From Rhodoferax sp. (lineage in GTDB: Bacteria > Pseudomonadota > Gammaproteobacteria > Burkholderiales > Burkholderiaceae_C), in the NCBI GenBank assembly GCA_030683195.1, contig JAUXQA010000370.1:1-17410 (forward strand): DNA of 17,410 nucleotides, read 5' to 3'. The first letter of the stretch is position 1, and every line of letters starts with the position of its first letter. The translations under genes were made by a program, and so were the position numbers. The notes under the pieces are model-generated. The model had not been told where the DNA came from and did not search any database. It saw only the letters and a list, made by a program, of their open reading frames with translations. Of the stretch, positions 1 to 6,492 are shown piece by piece.

Positions 1-33
1 AGCTAAGAAGTACGTTTTTCGGGGGCAAGGTCA
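1..33. mobile_element. Possible terminal inverted repeat of an insertion sequence
   Basis: Read on the minus strand, this stretch begins TGACCTTGCCCCCG. The HsdM protein stops resembling its family exactly where it starts. A 5'-TG start followed by a C-rich block resembles the ends of IS3-family elements. The body of the element would lie left of the window, so neither a transposase nor the second end can be seen. The family name comes from memory of end sequences, not from a search. An unrelated rearrangement junction is the alternative. Confidence 0.4.
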
Positions 34-776
34 CTTTCAGGATTTAGCTCTTGACCATAGGCACGCATGACGGCTTTGGGGTTGAGTTCATGCACGTATT
101 CCATACCGGACGACAAGAAGCCACCGGTACCGGCCGTGGGATCGTAAATGGTACGGATAATGCCGGGCTTGGTCAGCGCATCATCATCTTCCATAAACAC
201 CAGCGAAGTGGTCAGGCGCACGATATCGCGAGGGGTGAAGTGTTCACCCGCAGTCTCGTTTGAGCCTTCAGCAAAGCGGCGAATCAGCTCTTCAAACACC
301 AGACCCATATCGTGATTCGATACGGCCTTGATACTCAGATCAATAGTGCGCACTTTTTGCACAACCTTGTAGAGCAAGTTGGCATCATTCAACTGACCTA
401 TGAATTCGACAAAGTTGAAGTATTCGAAAATCTGACGGGCGTCTTTGGAAAAACTTTGGATGTAGCTTTCCAAGTTGGCCTTGATACCGGCTTCACCCAG
501 CTTGGAGAGATTCATCTTGGATGTGTTGAAAAAAGATAGGCCACCAGTGGCCCGCAAGATCAGCTTCTCTTGCGCTTCTTCCGGCAGATTCATCGTCTGT
601 ATCTCTTGCTGCTTAGCCAGCACCGCTTCTTTAGTCGCTTCTAGCACGCATTCCAGTCGGCGCAATAGGCAAAACGGCAGAATGATGCGGCCATATTGGC
701 TTTGCTTGAAATCACCACGCAGGAGATCGGCGATGGCCCAGGAATCGGCGGCGAGGTTGTTGGGGGTTTGGGTCAT
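3..776 (-). pseudogene. hsdM: Type I restriction-modification DNA methyltransferase subunit HsdM, truncated
   Basis: This is the N-terminal half of HsdM, the adenine methyltransferase subunit of a type I restriction-modification complex, where it works with HsdS and HsdR. An HsdM N-terminal helical domain (about residues 8-140) leads into the N6-methyltransferase domain. The latter shows EHFTPRDIVRL (about 178-188) and the SAM-binding motif DPTAGTGGF (about 212-220). Homologues continue after NPES with a tyrosine-containing segment and later the catalytic NPPF motif. Here the frame instead reads ten foreign residues (DLAPEKRTS region) and stops at 3-5. The product has 257 residues against roughly 500 for the family and lacks the catalytic motif, so it should be inactive. 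The ATG at 774-776 gives the expected N-terminus but has only a weak ribosome site. The break point coincides with a possible insertion-sequence end. Confidence 0.85.
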
Positions 777-1010
777 GGTTCAACTGTTCAAAGAAATAAG
801 TTAGAGCTGATGCCACCTTTACCAGGTGATCCGAATAGCGAAGATCATTCTGAAAGCTTTGGTCGGCCTCAGAACGATCAACCTTGATTGGTCAACCCCG
901 GGAGGGTTGGATAGTTTCACCAGTGGGAAAAACCAATTCAATAGAGTGTATAAGCTAGGCTCGGCAGGGCCGCGCCATGGGCGCGGCATAAAATATGTGG
1001 AACCAGCCTT
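777..1010. other. Spacer between hsdM and the upstream gene
   Basis: This 234-base gap between two minus-strand genes holds no convincing coding frame. It contains one strong GC hairpin at 969-987, listed separately. No clear -35/-10 pair for hsdM was found. The gap is wide for a tightly coupled operon, so hsdM may have its own promoter or may depend on read-through. Confidence 0.5.
969..987. other. GC-rich hairpin without a clear T-run
   Basis: An 8-bp perfect stem (GCCGCGCC / GGCGCGGC) closes a 3-base ATG loop. It lies just downstream of the stop codon of the minus-strand gene at 1011. Read on the minus strand there is no T-run after the stem, so it is not a standard intrinsic terminator. 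It could be a weak terminator, an mRNA 3'-end stabiliser or a protein-binding palindrome. Confidence 0.4.
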
Positions 1011-2144
1011 TTAGTTCTTCGGCCGACAGGTTTTTTTGAGAACATCCAGAAATTCTTGATCCCGAGTGGATTCGACGGTGATATTCTTATAGACCACTTT
1101 GGCGCCAGGCTCGATCACGCGCAGATTTTCCAGGCCCTTGCGCACCAGCAGCTCGATGGCAGGCCGAGCCAGCTTTTCTTTCTCATTGTCTTTCTCCATG
1201 CGGGAGACGATCAGGTCGACTACTTTGGCCACCCGCTTGCCGTGGTCGCCTTTGACCACCAGTTGGAAGCCTGACACCCAAGCCTTCAAAATCAACTCGA
1301 AAGCGGCGCGGCCATCTTCAAACTTGGCTTTATCAGTCAAACGGATGATCTTGCCAAAGCCGGGTAAGTTGACAATGTGCTGGTCGGTCAGCGCATCCCA
1401 ATAGGCGCGCATTTCGGCTTGTGTGGTGGGGCGGGTCAGCACCTCGCCGGTTTTGCGATAGGCCAGCTCGCCATTTACAACCACGCCCACTTCCACTGTC
1501 TTGTTGGAATCGGTACTGAAAGGCTGAACGGTAGTGTGCAGCAGCGGACGTAGGGCCTCGGGCGCATCCGAATTGACGATAAGGCTGTCTAGGCGCATTT
1601 CGCGCTGAAGCAACTCGGCACCGCGCACCACAGATTCGATGAACTGGAACTTGGCGGAAAACACGCGGGACAGGCGAGCCAGATTGAATGGCGCTGGTGG
1701 CGCTGCTTTGATGGCGGCGACCACCTTTTCAACCTCGTCCACTTTGAATGCGAAGGTGCCGATTTCAGCGGGGATATTAGATTTTTCGGGGTCTACACCC
1801 ACGGCTTGCGGAAGCTCTTTAAAGGTTTGTGGTGTCAGTACCATGCCATTGGGCTCAGCGCGATGCCGGGGTGCTTCGAACATGAGTGGCGTGGGTGTCC
1901 AGATAAGCACGTTGTCATCCGTCATCAGCAAACCAATGCGCAACCCTGGCTGACGCTTTAGCGGAATTTTGTATTGCTGGGCGGCTGCAAACAGCCTCTC
2001 CAAAGATGGCGCATCGCAGTAGCCAAGGCGGCAAGCCTCTTCGTCACCGTCGAGCACCATCATGATTTGCCCGACCTCGCCAACTCGCATGCAAGAAATC
2101 AGAGCTTTGGCGACGACCTCGGACACGCCTGGCGCAAAAAACAA
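1011..2144 (-). CDS. Hypothetical protein beside hsdM, weakly phospholipase-D-like; body of a frameshifted gene
   Basis: I do not recognise this family with certainty. The 377-residue frame opens with a short stretch resembling the start of a phospholipase-D-type fold (hydrophobic strand, then APGVS, about residues 3-8). A segment near residues 77-90 (DDNVLIWTPTP) resembles the 'still present, labelled' strand of PLD-like domains. No intact HxKxxxxD motif is visible. The C-terminal 100 residues are rich in charged helices. The only start in this frame is a TTG without a ribosome site. The natural start is probably the ATG at 2209-2211 in another frame, joined across a six-base A run (2136-2141), so the gene looks frameshifted. 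Its position next to a type I methyltransferase suggests a defence-island accessory gene. Function is unknown. Confidence 0.6.
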   Translation of the reverse strand: MFFAPGVSEVVAKALISCMRVGEVGQIMMVLDGDEEACRLGYCDAPSLERLFAAAQQYKIPLKRQPGLRIGLLMTDDNVLIWTPTPLMFEAPRHRAEPNGMVLTPQTFKELPQAVGVDPEKSNIPAEIGTFAFKVDEVEKVVAAIKAAPPAPFNLARLSRVFSAKFQFIESVVRGAELLQREMRLDSLIVNSDAPEALRPLLHTTVQPFSTDSNKTVEVGVVVNGELAYRKTGEVLTRPTTQAEMRAYWDALTDQHIVNLPGFGKIIRLTDKAKFEDGRAAFELILKAWVSGFQLVVKGDHGKRVAKVVDLIVSRMEKDNEKEKLARPAIELLVRKGLENLRVIEPGAKVVYKNITVESTRDQEFLDVLKKTCRPKN

Positions 2145-2211
2145 CTCGGCGCGTGGCGCTTTCGATAATGCGAATCAAGCCTTCGTCTTGAACCGACTGG
2201 AATACTGGCAT
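2142..2211 (-). pseudogene. N-terminal fragment of the hypothetical gene at 1011-2144
   Basis: An ATG at 2209-2211 has a GGGGAG ribosome site a few bases upstream and reads MPVFQSVQDEGLIRIIESAT, then RRVV. That ends exactly where the APGVS stretch of the downstream frame begins. Removing one base from the six-A run at 2136-2141 would join the two parts into one protein of about 399 residues. The amphipathic helix followed by a hydrophobic strand is the usual way PLD-like domains begin. This is either a real mutation or a sequencing error in a homopolymer. Confidence 0.6.
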
Positions 2212-2771
2212 ATTTCTCCCCTGATTTCTATTGCATCTTCACGGAAGTCTACCGCTTGCGGACCTGGGCTAGAGGGGGTGCCGCCTAGATCGTCTCACGG
2301 TCCAACGGAGGCCGCTTTTGGTACTTCGCCTAGACCGTCTTACTGGCACCATTTAGATAACCATTTACAGCAACAATCAATGGAAAGACACAAGGCAAAC
2401 AATGACGCACCTCCGACACCAGACGTGCAACACGAACAGGCCATTGCAGGTGCACGCCGACCGTGACGCCTGAAACGGAACAGTTTGACGACGATCTGAG
2501 CGACCCTGCAGACTCGTCGATGGCGCCACCAGTCCGAAGAAAGAAAATAGAGGGGAAGAGCTGGATTCAGTTCGAACTAATGGCATCAAGGGGCCAACAG
2601 GAAACCCAGACCGAACCACGAACGTAACCCAGCATTAACAGGCTGGTTTTTTTCGTTCGATGGTTCGTGAAGTTAACGAAACCTTGAGCCCCGTCACTCG
2701 CTGGCGAAAGGCTGCACGGCACAAAACCATGTACCGCAGTCTGTAAACAGTCTGTAAGAGCCCAAAAGACT
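2212..2771. other. Gene-free stretch between the defence genes and tRNA-His
   Basis: No frame here looks coding on either strand. It contains three small repeat structures. A 14-base near-direct repeat (cgcctagatcgtct / cgcctagaccgtct) lies at 2282-2295 and 2327-2340. A cluster of GTTCG/CGAAC half-sites lies between 2571 and 2681. An exact 10-base tandem repeat lies at 2737-2757. The promoter of the minus-strand gene starting at 2211 must lie at the left of this stretch, but no clear hexamers stand out. Confidence 0.45.
2737..2757. repeat. Tandem 10-base direct repeat, one helical turn apart
   Basis: The sequence cagtctgtaa occurs at 2737-2746 and again at 2748-2757, so the copies repeat every 11 bases on the same face of the helix. 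They sit just beyond the terminator of tRNA-His. They could be a protein-binding site, for example near an integration site. No function is shown by the sequence. Confidence 0.5.
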
Positions 2772-2804
2772 AAAACCGCGCTACCAATTAGGTAGCGCGG
2801 TTTC
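2772..2804 (-). terminator. Intrinsic terminator downstream of tRNA-His
   Basis: A perfect 13-bp stem (AAACCGCGCTACC with its complement, 2773-2785 / 2791-2803) closes a 5-base loop. It begins about 12 bases past the 3' end of tRNA-His on the minus strand. T-rich sequence (TTTTAGTCTTTT) follows on that strand, and TTTCTTTA follows on the other, so it could work in both directions. Confidence 0.85.
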
Positions 2805-2815
2805 TTTATATTAAT

Positions 2816-2892
2816 TGGGGTGGCTGATGGGGCTCGAACCCACGACAACAGGAATCACAATCCTGGACTCTACCAACTGAGCTACAGCCACC
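2816..2892 (-). tRNA. tRNA-His (anticodon GTG)
   Basis: The minus strand folds as a 77-base cloverleaf with CCA encoded. It has the extra 5' G (G-1) facing C73 that is special to histidine tRNAs. The D-arm is TAGCTCAGTTGGTAGAG, the anticodon loop TTGTGAT and the T-arm GTGGGTTCGAACCCCAT. It lies 29 bases downstream of the ppiD stop, on the same strand. tRNA genes are frequent integration sites, and the restriction-modification remnants begin just beyond its 3' side. Confidence 0.97.
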
Positions 2893-2901
2893 ACAGCAAG
2901 T

Positions 2902-2907
2902 ATTATA
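2902..2907 (-). promoter_or_regulatory. -10 element (TATAAT) for tRNA-His
   Basis: A perfect TATAAT hexamer lies on the minus strand in the gap between the ppiD stop and the tRNA, ending 9 bases before the mature 5' end. No good -35 match stands at the usual distance. If used, it gives tRNA-His its own transcript with almost no leader. Confidence 0.45.
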
Positions 2908-2921
2908 ACTGCTATCAGCCC

Positions 2922-4859
2922 CTATTTAGCTACGTTTGTCACTGAATCTGCAAGATTAGGCACAGGACGCGAAACCATCATCTTCACTTTGAAACGATCT
3001 TTCAAAGAATCATAGTAAGCTTGATTCTCTGCTGATGCCCACCATTGCCCGTATTGCACTCGGCCTTGATTCGCTATTGCCTCGGTCGGCGCTGCTCTCG
3101 AAATAACCTTGTTCACACGAGCCAAAGCGTAACCTTGCGGTCCAAGATCAACGCCGATCAGTGCGGGCAAAACAGATGCATCTGCTCGCAGTACGGCATT
3201 CAATACAGATGCTGCTGTGTTTAGGGGTTGGTCACGGGAAAGTACTATTGCGGCCGGCAATACAGCGGTATCGGGAGATGCCTTCCAGAGAGCTAGTTTC
3301 TCCCGTCCCTCTTTTTTTGCTAAAAGAGCTGCATTTTCAGACATCACACGGTTGCGAATTGCCTCTCGCACGGCCTCAAACGGCTGTGTTCGAGCCGGTG
3401 TGTATTGCTTGATGCGACCCGCAACCAACTGACTGGGCGCTGTTTCGATCGCTTCAGTATTACGATTTTTCTCCACAGCATCGGGGGCAAAGATTGCCGT
3501 CAAAAATTTATCGTTGGCCAGCACGCCAGTCACGCCAGGGGGTGGGCGACGAAGGACATTGGATGCCGAATTAACCTCTAGCTTGAGCTTGTCAGCAATT
3601 GGTTTCAAACTGTCAGACTGCTCATAGACGCCATTTGTAAAGGCTTCTGCAGCTTCTGCAAATTGCCGCTGTGCTTGCTGCTTCTTGAGATCCGCCTCGA
3701 GGCTCACCCTCAACTCTTCGAAACTGAGCTGCTTGGGCGCCTTAACGTCGGTGAGTTGAATGATGTGGTAGCCAAAGTCAGACTCAACAACTTCGCTGAT
3801 TTCCCCCTTCTTCATGGCGAAAACAGCCTCTTCAAATGGTTTGACCATTGAGCCGCGGCCAAAGAAATCCAAATCACCACCGTTGGCAGCTGACCCCGTA
3901 TCTTGCGAATTTTTCTTTGCAACTTCAGCGAAGTTGCCAGGAGCTTGCCGCAATTGTTTCAACAACTCATCCGCACGAGCCTTTGCTTTTTGCTTGTCGG
4001 CAACTGGCGCATCCTTGGCAGCATTGATCAAAATATGGCTGGCACGTCTTTGCTCGTTACCACTCAGGCGTGACACGTTCTGCTCGTAATAGGACTTCAA
4101 GTCCGATTCGTTGATGGAAATCGTTTTTGTAACAGCATTCAAGTCCAGGACAACATATTCAATGCTGGCTTGTTCAGGGGACTGAAACATGGCTTGATTT
4201 GCCTTGTAATAATTCTCTAACTCAGTGTCAGTTGGTGTGACCTGACCAAGAAATTTGTCAGTTACAAAACTAAGAATTTGCGCTTCACGCTTTTCAAAGA
4301 AAGAGTTTAGGGCGACATCCGCCATACCTGGAGTCGCGAAGCTCGTCGCAGTGACTGCAGCTTCAATCTGTCTGACAGACAAATCCTTACGAACTCGGGC
4401 CTCAAATCCTTCGGGGGTCAAACCTTGGCTGGCAGCCAACTGACGATATCGATCCATGTCCAGCTTGCCGTCAGGCAGGCGCAGCGATGCAATGGTGGGG
4501 TCTTCTTGAAGATTGCGAGCAAGCATCGCATCGCTGGTGCTGAGCTTGAATTTATCTGTCGCCTGCAACAAAACACGATCTCGAACAAGTCGCTCCAACG
4601 TTGCATATCGCGCTTCGGGCGAATCCAGCAATTTCACATCCAAGGTGGGCATGGAAGTACGCAGACGATCTGCCTCGATTCTGTGAGCAGCGTCCCACTC
4701 GGCTTGGGAAATATCGTGACTCCCAACACGGGCAACAGTCTCGCCTTGAGAGTTGGACTGGTTATACCCATCAACGCCAAACAACACAAACGAAGGAATC
4801 ACAAGCAAAAACAACACACCCATCATGATTCTCGTGTGCCGGCGAACAAAATCAAACAT
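2922..4859 (-). CDS. ppiD: Periplasmic folding factor PpiD, SurA-N/parvulin peptidyl-prolyl isomerase
   Basis: PpiD is an inner-membrane-anchored chaperone of the periplasm, acting on newly exported proteins near the Sec translocon. This 645-residue protein has a short cytoplasmic N-terminus (MFDFVRRHTR). One membrane segment follows (about residues 11-29), then a SurA_N-like helical region (about 35-220). A parvulin domain sits at about 271-370, with RRASHILI, GGDLDFFGRG, FEEAVFAM and GYHIIQL in the expected order. A C-terminal helical domain ends the protein. Its length matches the family (about 620-650). I chose the ATG at 4857-4859 because GGAG stands 9 bases before it and homologues begin MFDFVR. 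An earlier in-frame start at 4898 lies inside the terminator of tRNA-Val. The gene follows hupB and tRNA-Val on the same strand. Parvulins of PpiD's type can have weak or no isomerase activity, so chaperoning may be the main role. Confidence 0.95.
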   Translation of the reverse strand: MFDFVRRHTRIMMGVLFLLVIPSFVLFGVDGYNQSNSQGETVARVGSHDISQAEWDAAHRIEADRLRTSMPTLDVKLLDSPEARYATLERLVRDRVLLQATDKFKLSTSDAMLARNLQEDPTIASLRLPDGKLDMDRYRQLAASQGLTPEGFEARVRKDLSVRQIEAAVTATSFATPGMADVALNSFFEKREAQILSFVTDKFLGQVTPTDTELENYYKANQAMFQSPEQASIEYVVLDLNAVTKTISINESDLKSYYEQNVSRLSGNEQRRASHILINAAKDAPVADKQKAKARADELLKQLRQAPGNFAEVAKKNSQDTGSAANGGDLDFFGRGSMVKPFEEAVFAMKKGEISEVVESDFGYHIIQLTDVKAPKQLSFEELRVSLEADLKKQQAQRQFAEAAEAFTNGVYEQSDSLKPIADKLKLEVNSASNVLRRPPPGVTGVLANDKFLTAIFAPDAVEKNRNTEAIETAPSQLVAGRIKQYTPARTQPFEAVREAIRNRVMSENAALLAKKEGREKLALWKASPDTAVLPAAIVLSRDQPLNTAASVLNAVLRADASVLPALIGVDLGPQGYALARVNKVISRAAPTEAIANQGRVQYGQWWASAENQAYYDSLKDRFKVKMMVSRPVPNLADSVTNVAK

Positions 4860-4880
4860 GCGAAAAATCTCCAATCTAAC

Positions 4881-4911
4881 AACAAAAAAGGCGAACAATG
4901 TGTTCGCCTTT
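4881..4911 (-). terminator. Intrinsic terminator after tRNA-Val
   Basis: An 11-bp stem (AAAGGCGAACA with its complement, 4887-4897 / 4901-4911) closes a 3-base loop. On the minus strand it is followed by a run of six T at 4884-4889, overlapping the stem. It lies 12 bases past the tRNA-Val 3' end and about 22 bases before the ppiD start. It should end the hupB/tRNA-Val transcript, leaving ppiD dependent on read-through or on a promoter that overlaps it. Confidence 0.85.
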
Positions 4912-4922
4912 ACTTGGGTGGG

Positions 4923-4998
4923 TGGTGGGTGCTGACGGGCTCGAACCGCCGACCTACGCCGTGTAAGGGCGCTGCTCTACCAACTGAGCTAAGCACCC
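4923..4998 (-). tRNA. tRNA-Val (anticodon TAC)
   Basis: The 76-base cloverleaf on the minus strand has a 7-bp acceptor stem GGGTGCT / AGCACCC and an encoded CCA. The anticodon loop is CTTACAC, reading valine codons. The D-arm (TAGCTCAGTTGGTAGAGC) and T-arm (GGCGGTTCGAGCCCGTC) are canonical. It begins 16 bases past the hupB stop with no promoter in between, so it is probably cut out of the hupB transcript. Confidence 0.97.
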
Positions 4999-5014
4999 CA
5001 CCTATAACTTTTAA

Positions 5015-5287
5015 TCAGTTCAAGGCATCTTTCAAAGCCTTGCCTGGACGGAATTTTGGAACCTTGGCAGCTTTGATTTTAATTGCAGCGCCGGTACGAG
5101 GATTTCGTCCCAAGCGCGGAGCACGTTTACCTACGGCAAATGTACCAAAACCAACCAGGGAAACTGAGCCACCCGCGTTGAGTGTGGTCTTTACTGCGCC
5201 GATAGTCGCTTCCAAGGCGCGCGCTGCGGCCGCCTTGGAAATGTCGGCGTGTAAAGCGATGTGTTCAATCAACTCGGTTTTATTCAC
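5015..5287 (-). CDS. hupB: DNA-binding protein HU
   Basis: HU is the small, basic, dimeric nucleoid protein that bends DNA and helps in compaction, replication and repair. The 90-residue length is standard. The signature region GFGTFAVGKR and GRNPRTG (about residues 47-67) forms the DNA-embracing arm with its proline. The start is a GTG at 5285-5287 with AGGGG six bases upstream, and no ATG gives a better start. The next gene on the strand is tRNA-Val, 16 bases on. In related bacteria hupB is also followed by tRNA-Val and ppiD, but there lon/clp genes usually precede it. Here the upstream neighbour is a transporter. AT-rich sequence with -10-like hexamers lies in the 300 bases upstream. Confidence 0.97.
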   Translation of the reverse strand: MNKTELIEHIALHADISKAAAARALEATIGAVKTTLNAGGSVSLVGFGTFAVGKRAPRLGRNPRTGAAIKIKAAKVPKFRPGKALKDALN

Positions 5288-5592
5288 AAAGAACCCCTAC
5301 TATGAAATAAATTCATTCCATTTTTATCCAGAATGCTGCGTTGCCCTTGGGCATTTCCGACAAAACCGAGTAAGCACTGTAAAACAACAAACGCCGATCT
5401 CTCATGTCTAAGATCATTATTCTAGTCGGTTTTAATGACTATACAGTTCCGTCAGCACAGCAATTTCAACTGACATTTTCGAAATCTGACTGGTAACGGC
5501 GTCAAAGGCAGGATAGCCGAAACGCTCAGGTCACGCCTGCGCAATTTGGACGAGGAAAAAGTACTGCCGGCTGACTCGCAATATTCAAAATA
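5288..5592. promoter_or_regulatory. hupB upstream region with candidate -10 elements
   Basis: These 305 bases hold no gene. On the minus strand two good -10-like hexamers appear, TAGAAT (5419-5424) and TATAGT (5438-5443), about 130-155 bases before the hupB start. Neither has a strong -35 at the right spacing, which could reflect activator-dependent control. The left part would be the hupB leader. No clear terminator for the transporter gene ending at 5593 was seen. Confidence 0.35.
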
Positions 5593-6492
5593 TCAGAGCA
5601 TTCTGGGCGATGTGACGGTTGCTTGTTTCACGACAAGTGCAACACCTAGTGCGGTTATCACTGTGCCAGCTATCGTCGTCAGCGTAATTGGCTCCTCGAA
5701 CAAAAACCAAGCCATAAATGCTGTCACAGGGGGCACAAGATACATCAGACTCGTCACCGAGGCAGCAGCACCTCTTTGAATGAGCATGTACAGCAAGGAG
5801 CTGCCGCCCAAGGTCAAAACAAGTACAGACCAGAGCATGGCAGCCGCCAGATTTGAATTCCAATGCATTGACTCAACTTCCATCAAAGCCAAAGGCAATG
5901 TAACCAAAAATGCAGCTCCAAGTTGGACAGTGCTCGCAGTGCGCACATCACAGGGCGAGACAAAACGTTTTTGATAAAGCGTCCCCAGCGTGATACTTAG
6001 CAAAGCGCCCACCGCAAGTGCCAGGTTGACACCATCTGCTTCGCCACCCTGCCCGAACTTGCGAGATACGACCATTACAAGACCAGCGAACCCCAGTAGC
6101 AGTCCAACCCATTGCCTTGAGGCAATTTTCCCTCCTACTGACGCCAACCATAGAGCGGTCAGTACGGGCTGAAGTCCAACAATCAAAGCCACAAGCCCTG
6201 AACCTAGCCCCGCCTTGACAGCAGCCCACACACCGCCCAAATAACCCGCATGCATGAAGACTCCCGTAATGGCTAAGTGCAACCACTGTGACCGATTCAC
6301 TGGCCACCTCACACGAGTCAAAAATATCCAAGGTAAAAAACAGGCAATCGACAAAAGATAGCGAATCAGAAGAAATTTCATCGGCGGGGCGTAGGGCATG
6401 CCGTATCTAGCCACAATGAATCCGGTACTCCAAATCAGCACAAAAACGACTGGCATCGCCCGAATCAAGGAGCGACTTCCCCCCGCAGTCAC
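5593..6492 (-). CDS. EamA/DMT-family inner-membrane transporter
   Basis: This is a ten-helix membrane protein of the drug/metabolite transporter superfamily, with two EamA repeats. The first runs from PVVFVLIWSTGFIVARYG (about residue 14) to about 145, the second from about 160 to the end. Closing motifs are LMYLVPPVTAFMAWFLFEEP and IAGTVITALGVALV. Family members export small metabolites such as amino acids; the substrate cannot be read from the sequence. I chose the GTG at 6490-6492, which overlaps the pgsA stop as GTGA and gives 299 residues, suggesting translational coupling. The ATG at 6454-6456 (287 residues) is an alternative. An open frame continues further upstream inside pgsA but lacks transporter sequence. 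It is the last gene of the uvrC-pgsA operon. Confidence 0.88.
   Translation of the reverse strand: MTAGGSRSLIRAMPVVFVLIWSTGFIVARYGMPYAPPMKFLLIRYLLSIACFLPWIFLTRVRWPVNRSQWLHLAITGVFMHAGYLGGVWAAVKAGLGSGLVALIVGLQPVLTALWLASVGGKIASRQWVGLLLGFAGLVMVVSRKFGQGGEADGVNLALAVGALLSITLGTLYQKRFVSPCDVRTASTVQLGAAFLVTLPLALMEVESMHWNSNLAAAMLWSVLVLTLGGSSLLYMLIQRGAAASVTSLMYLVPPVTAFMAWFLFEEPITLTTIAGTVITALGVALVVKQATVTSPRML

Noticed and set aside
2062..2466. Plus-strand open frame of 134 codons across the start of the unrecognised gene
   Set aside because: The product is rich in S, P, A and H with no recognisable pattern, there is no ribosome site, and it overlaps the better-supported minus-strand gene.
2377..2848. Minus-strand frames in the gap before tRNA-His
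   Set aside because: One runs into the tRNA gene itself, and both have cysteine/serine-rich, non-protein-like composition.
4860..4898. Earlier in-frame start for ppiD
   Set aside because: It lies inside the terminator hairpin of tRNA-Val and lacks a ribosome site. The ATG at 4857-4859 has both a ribosome site and the family N-terminus.
4425..5411. Long plus-strand open frame (328 codons)
   Set aside because: It runs antisense through ppiD, tRNA-Val and hupB, all firmly identified. Its product is low-complexity with no family resemblance.
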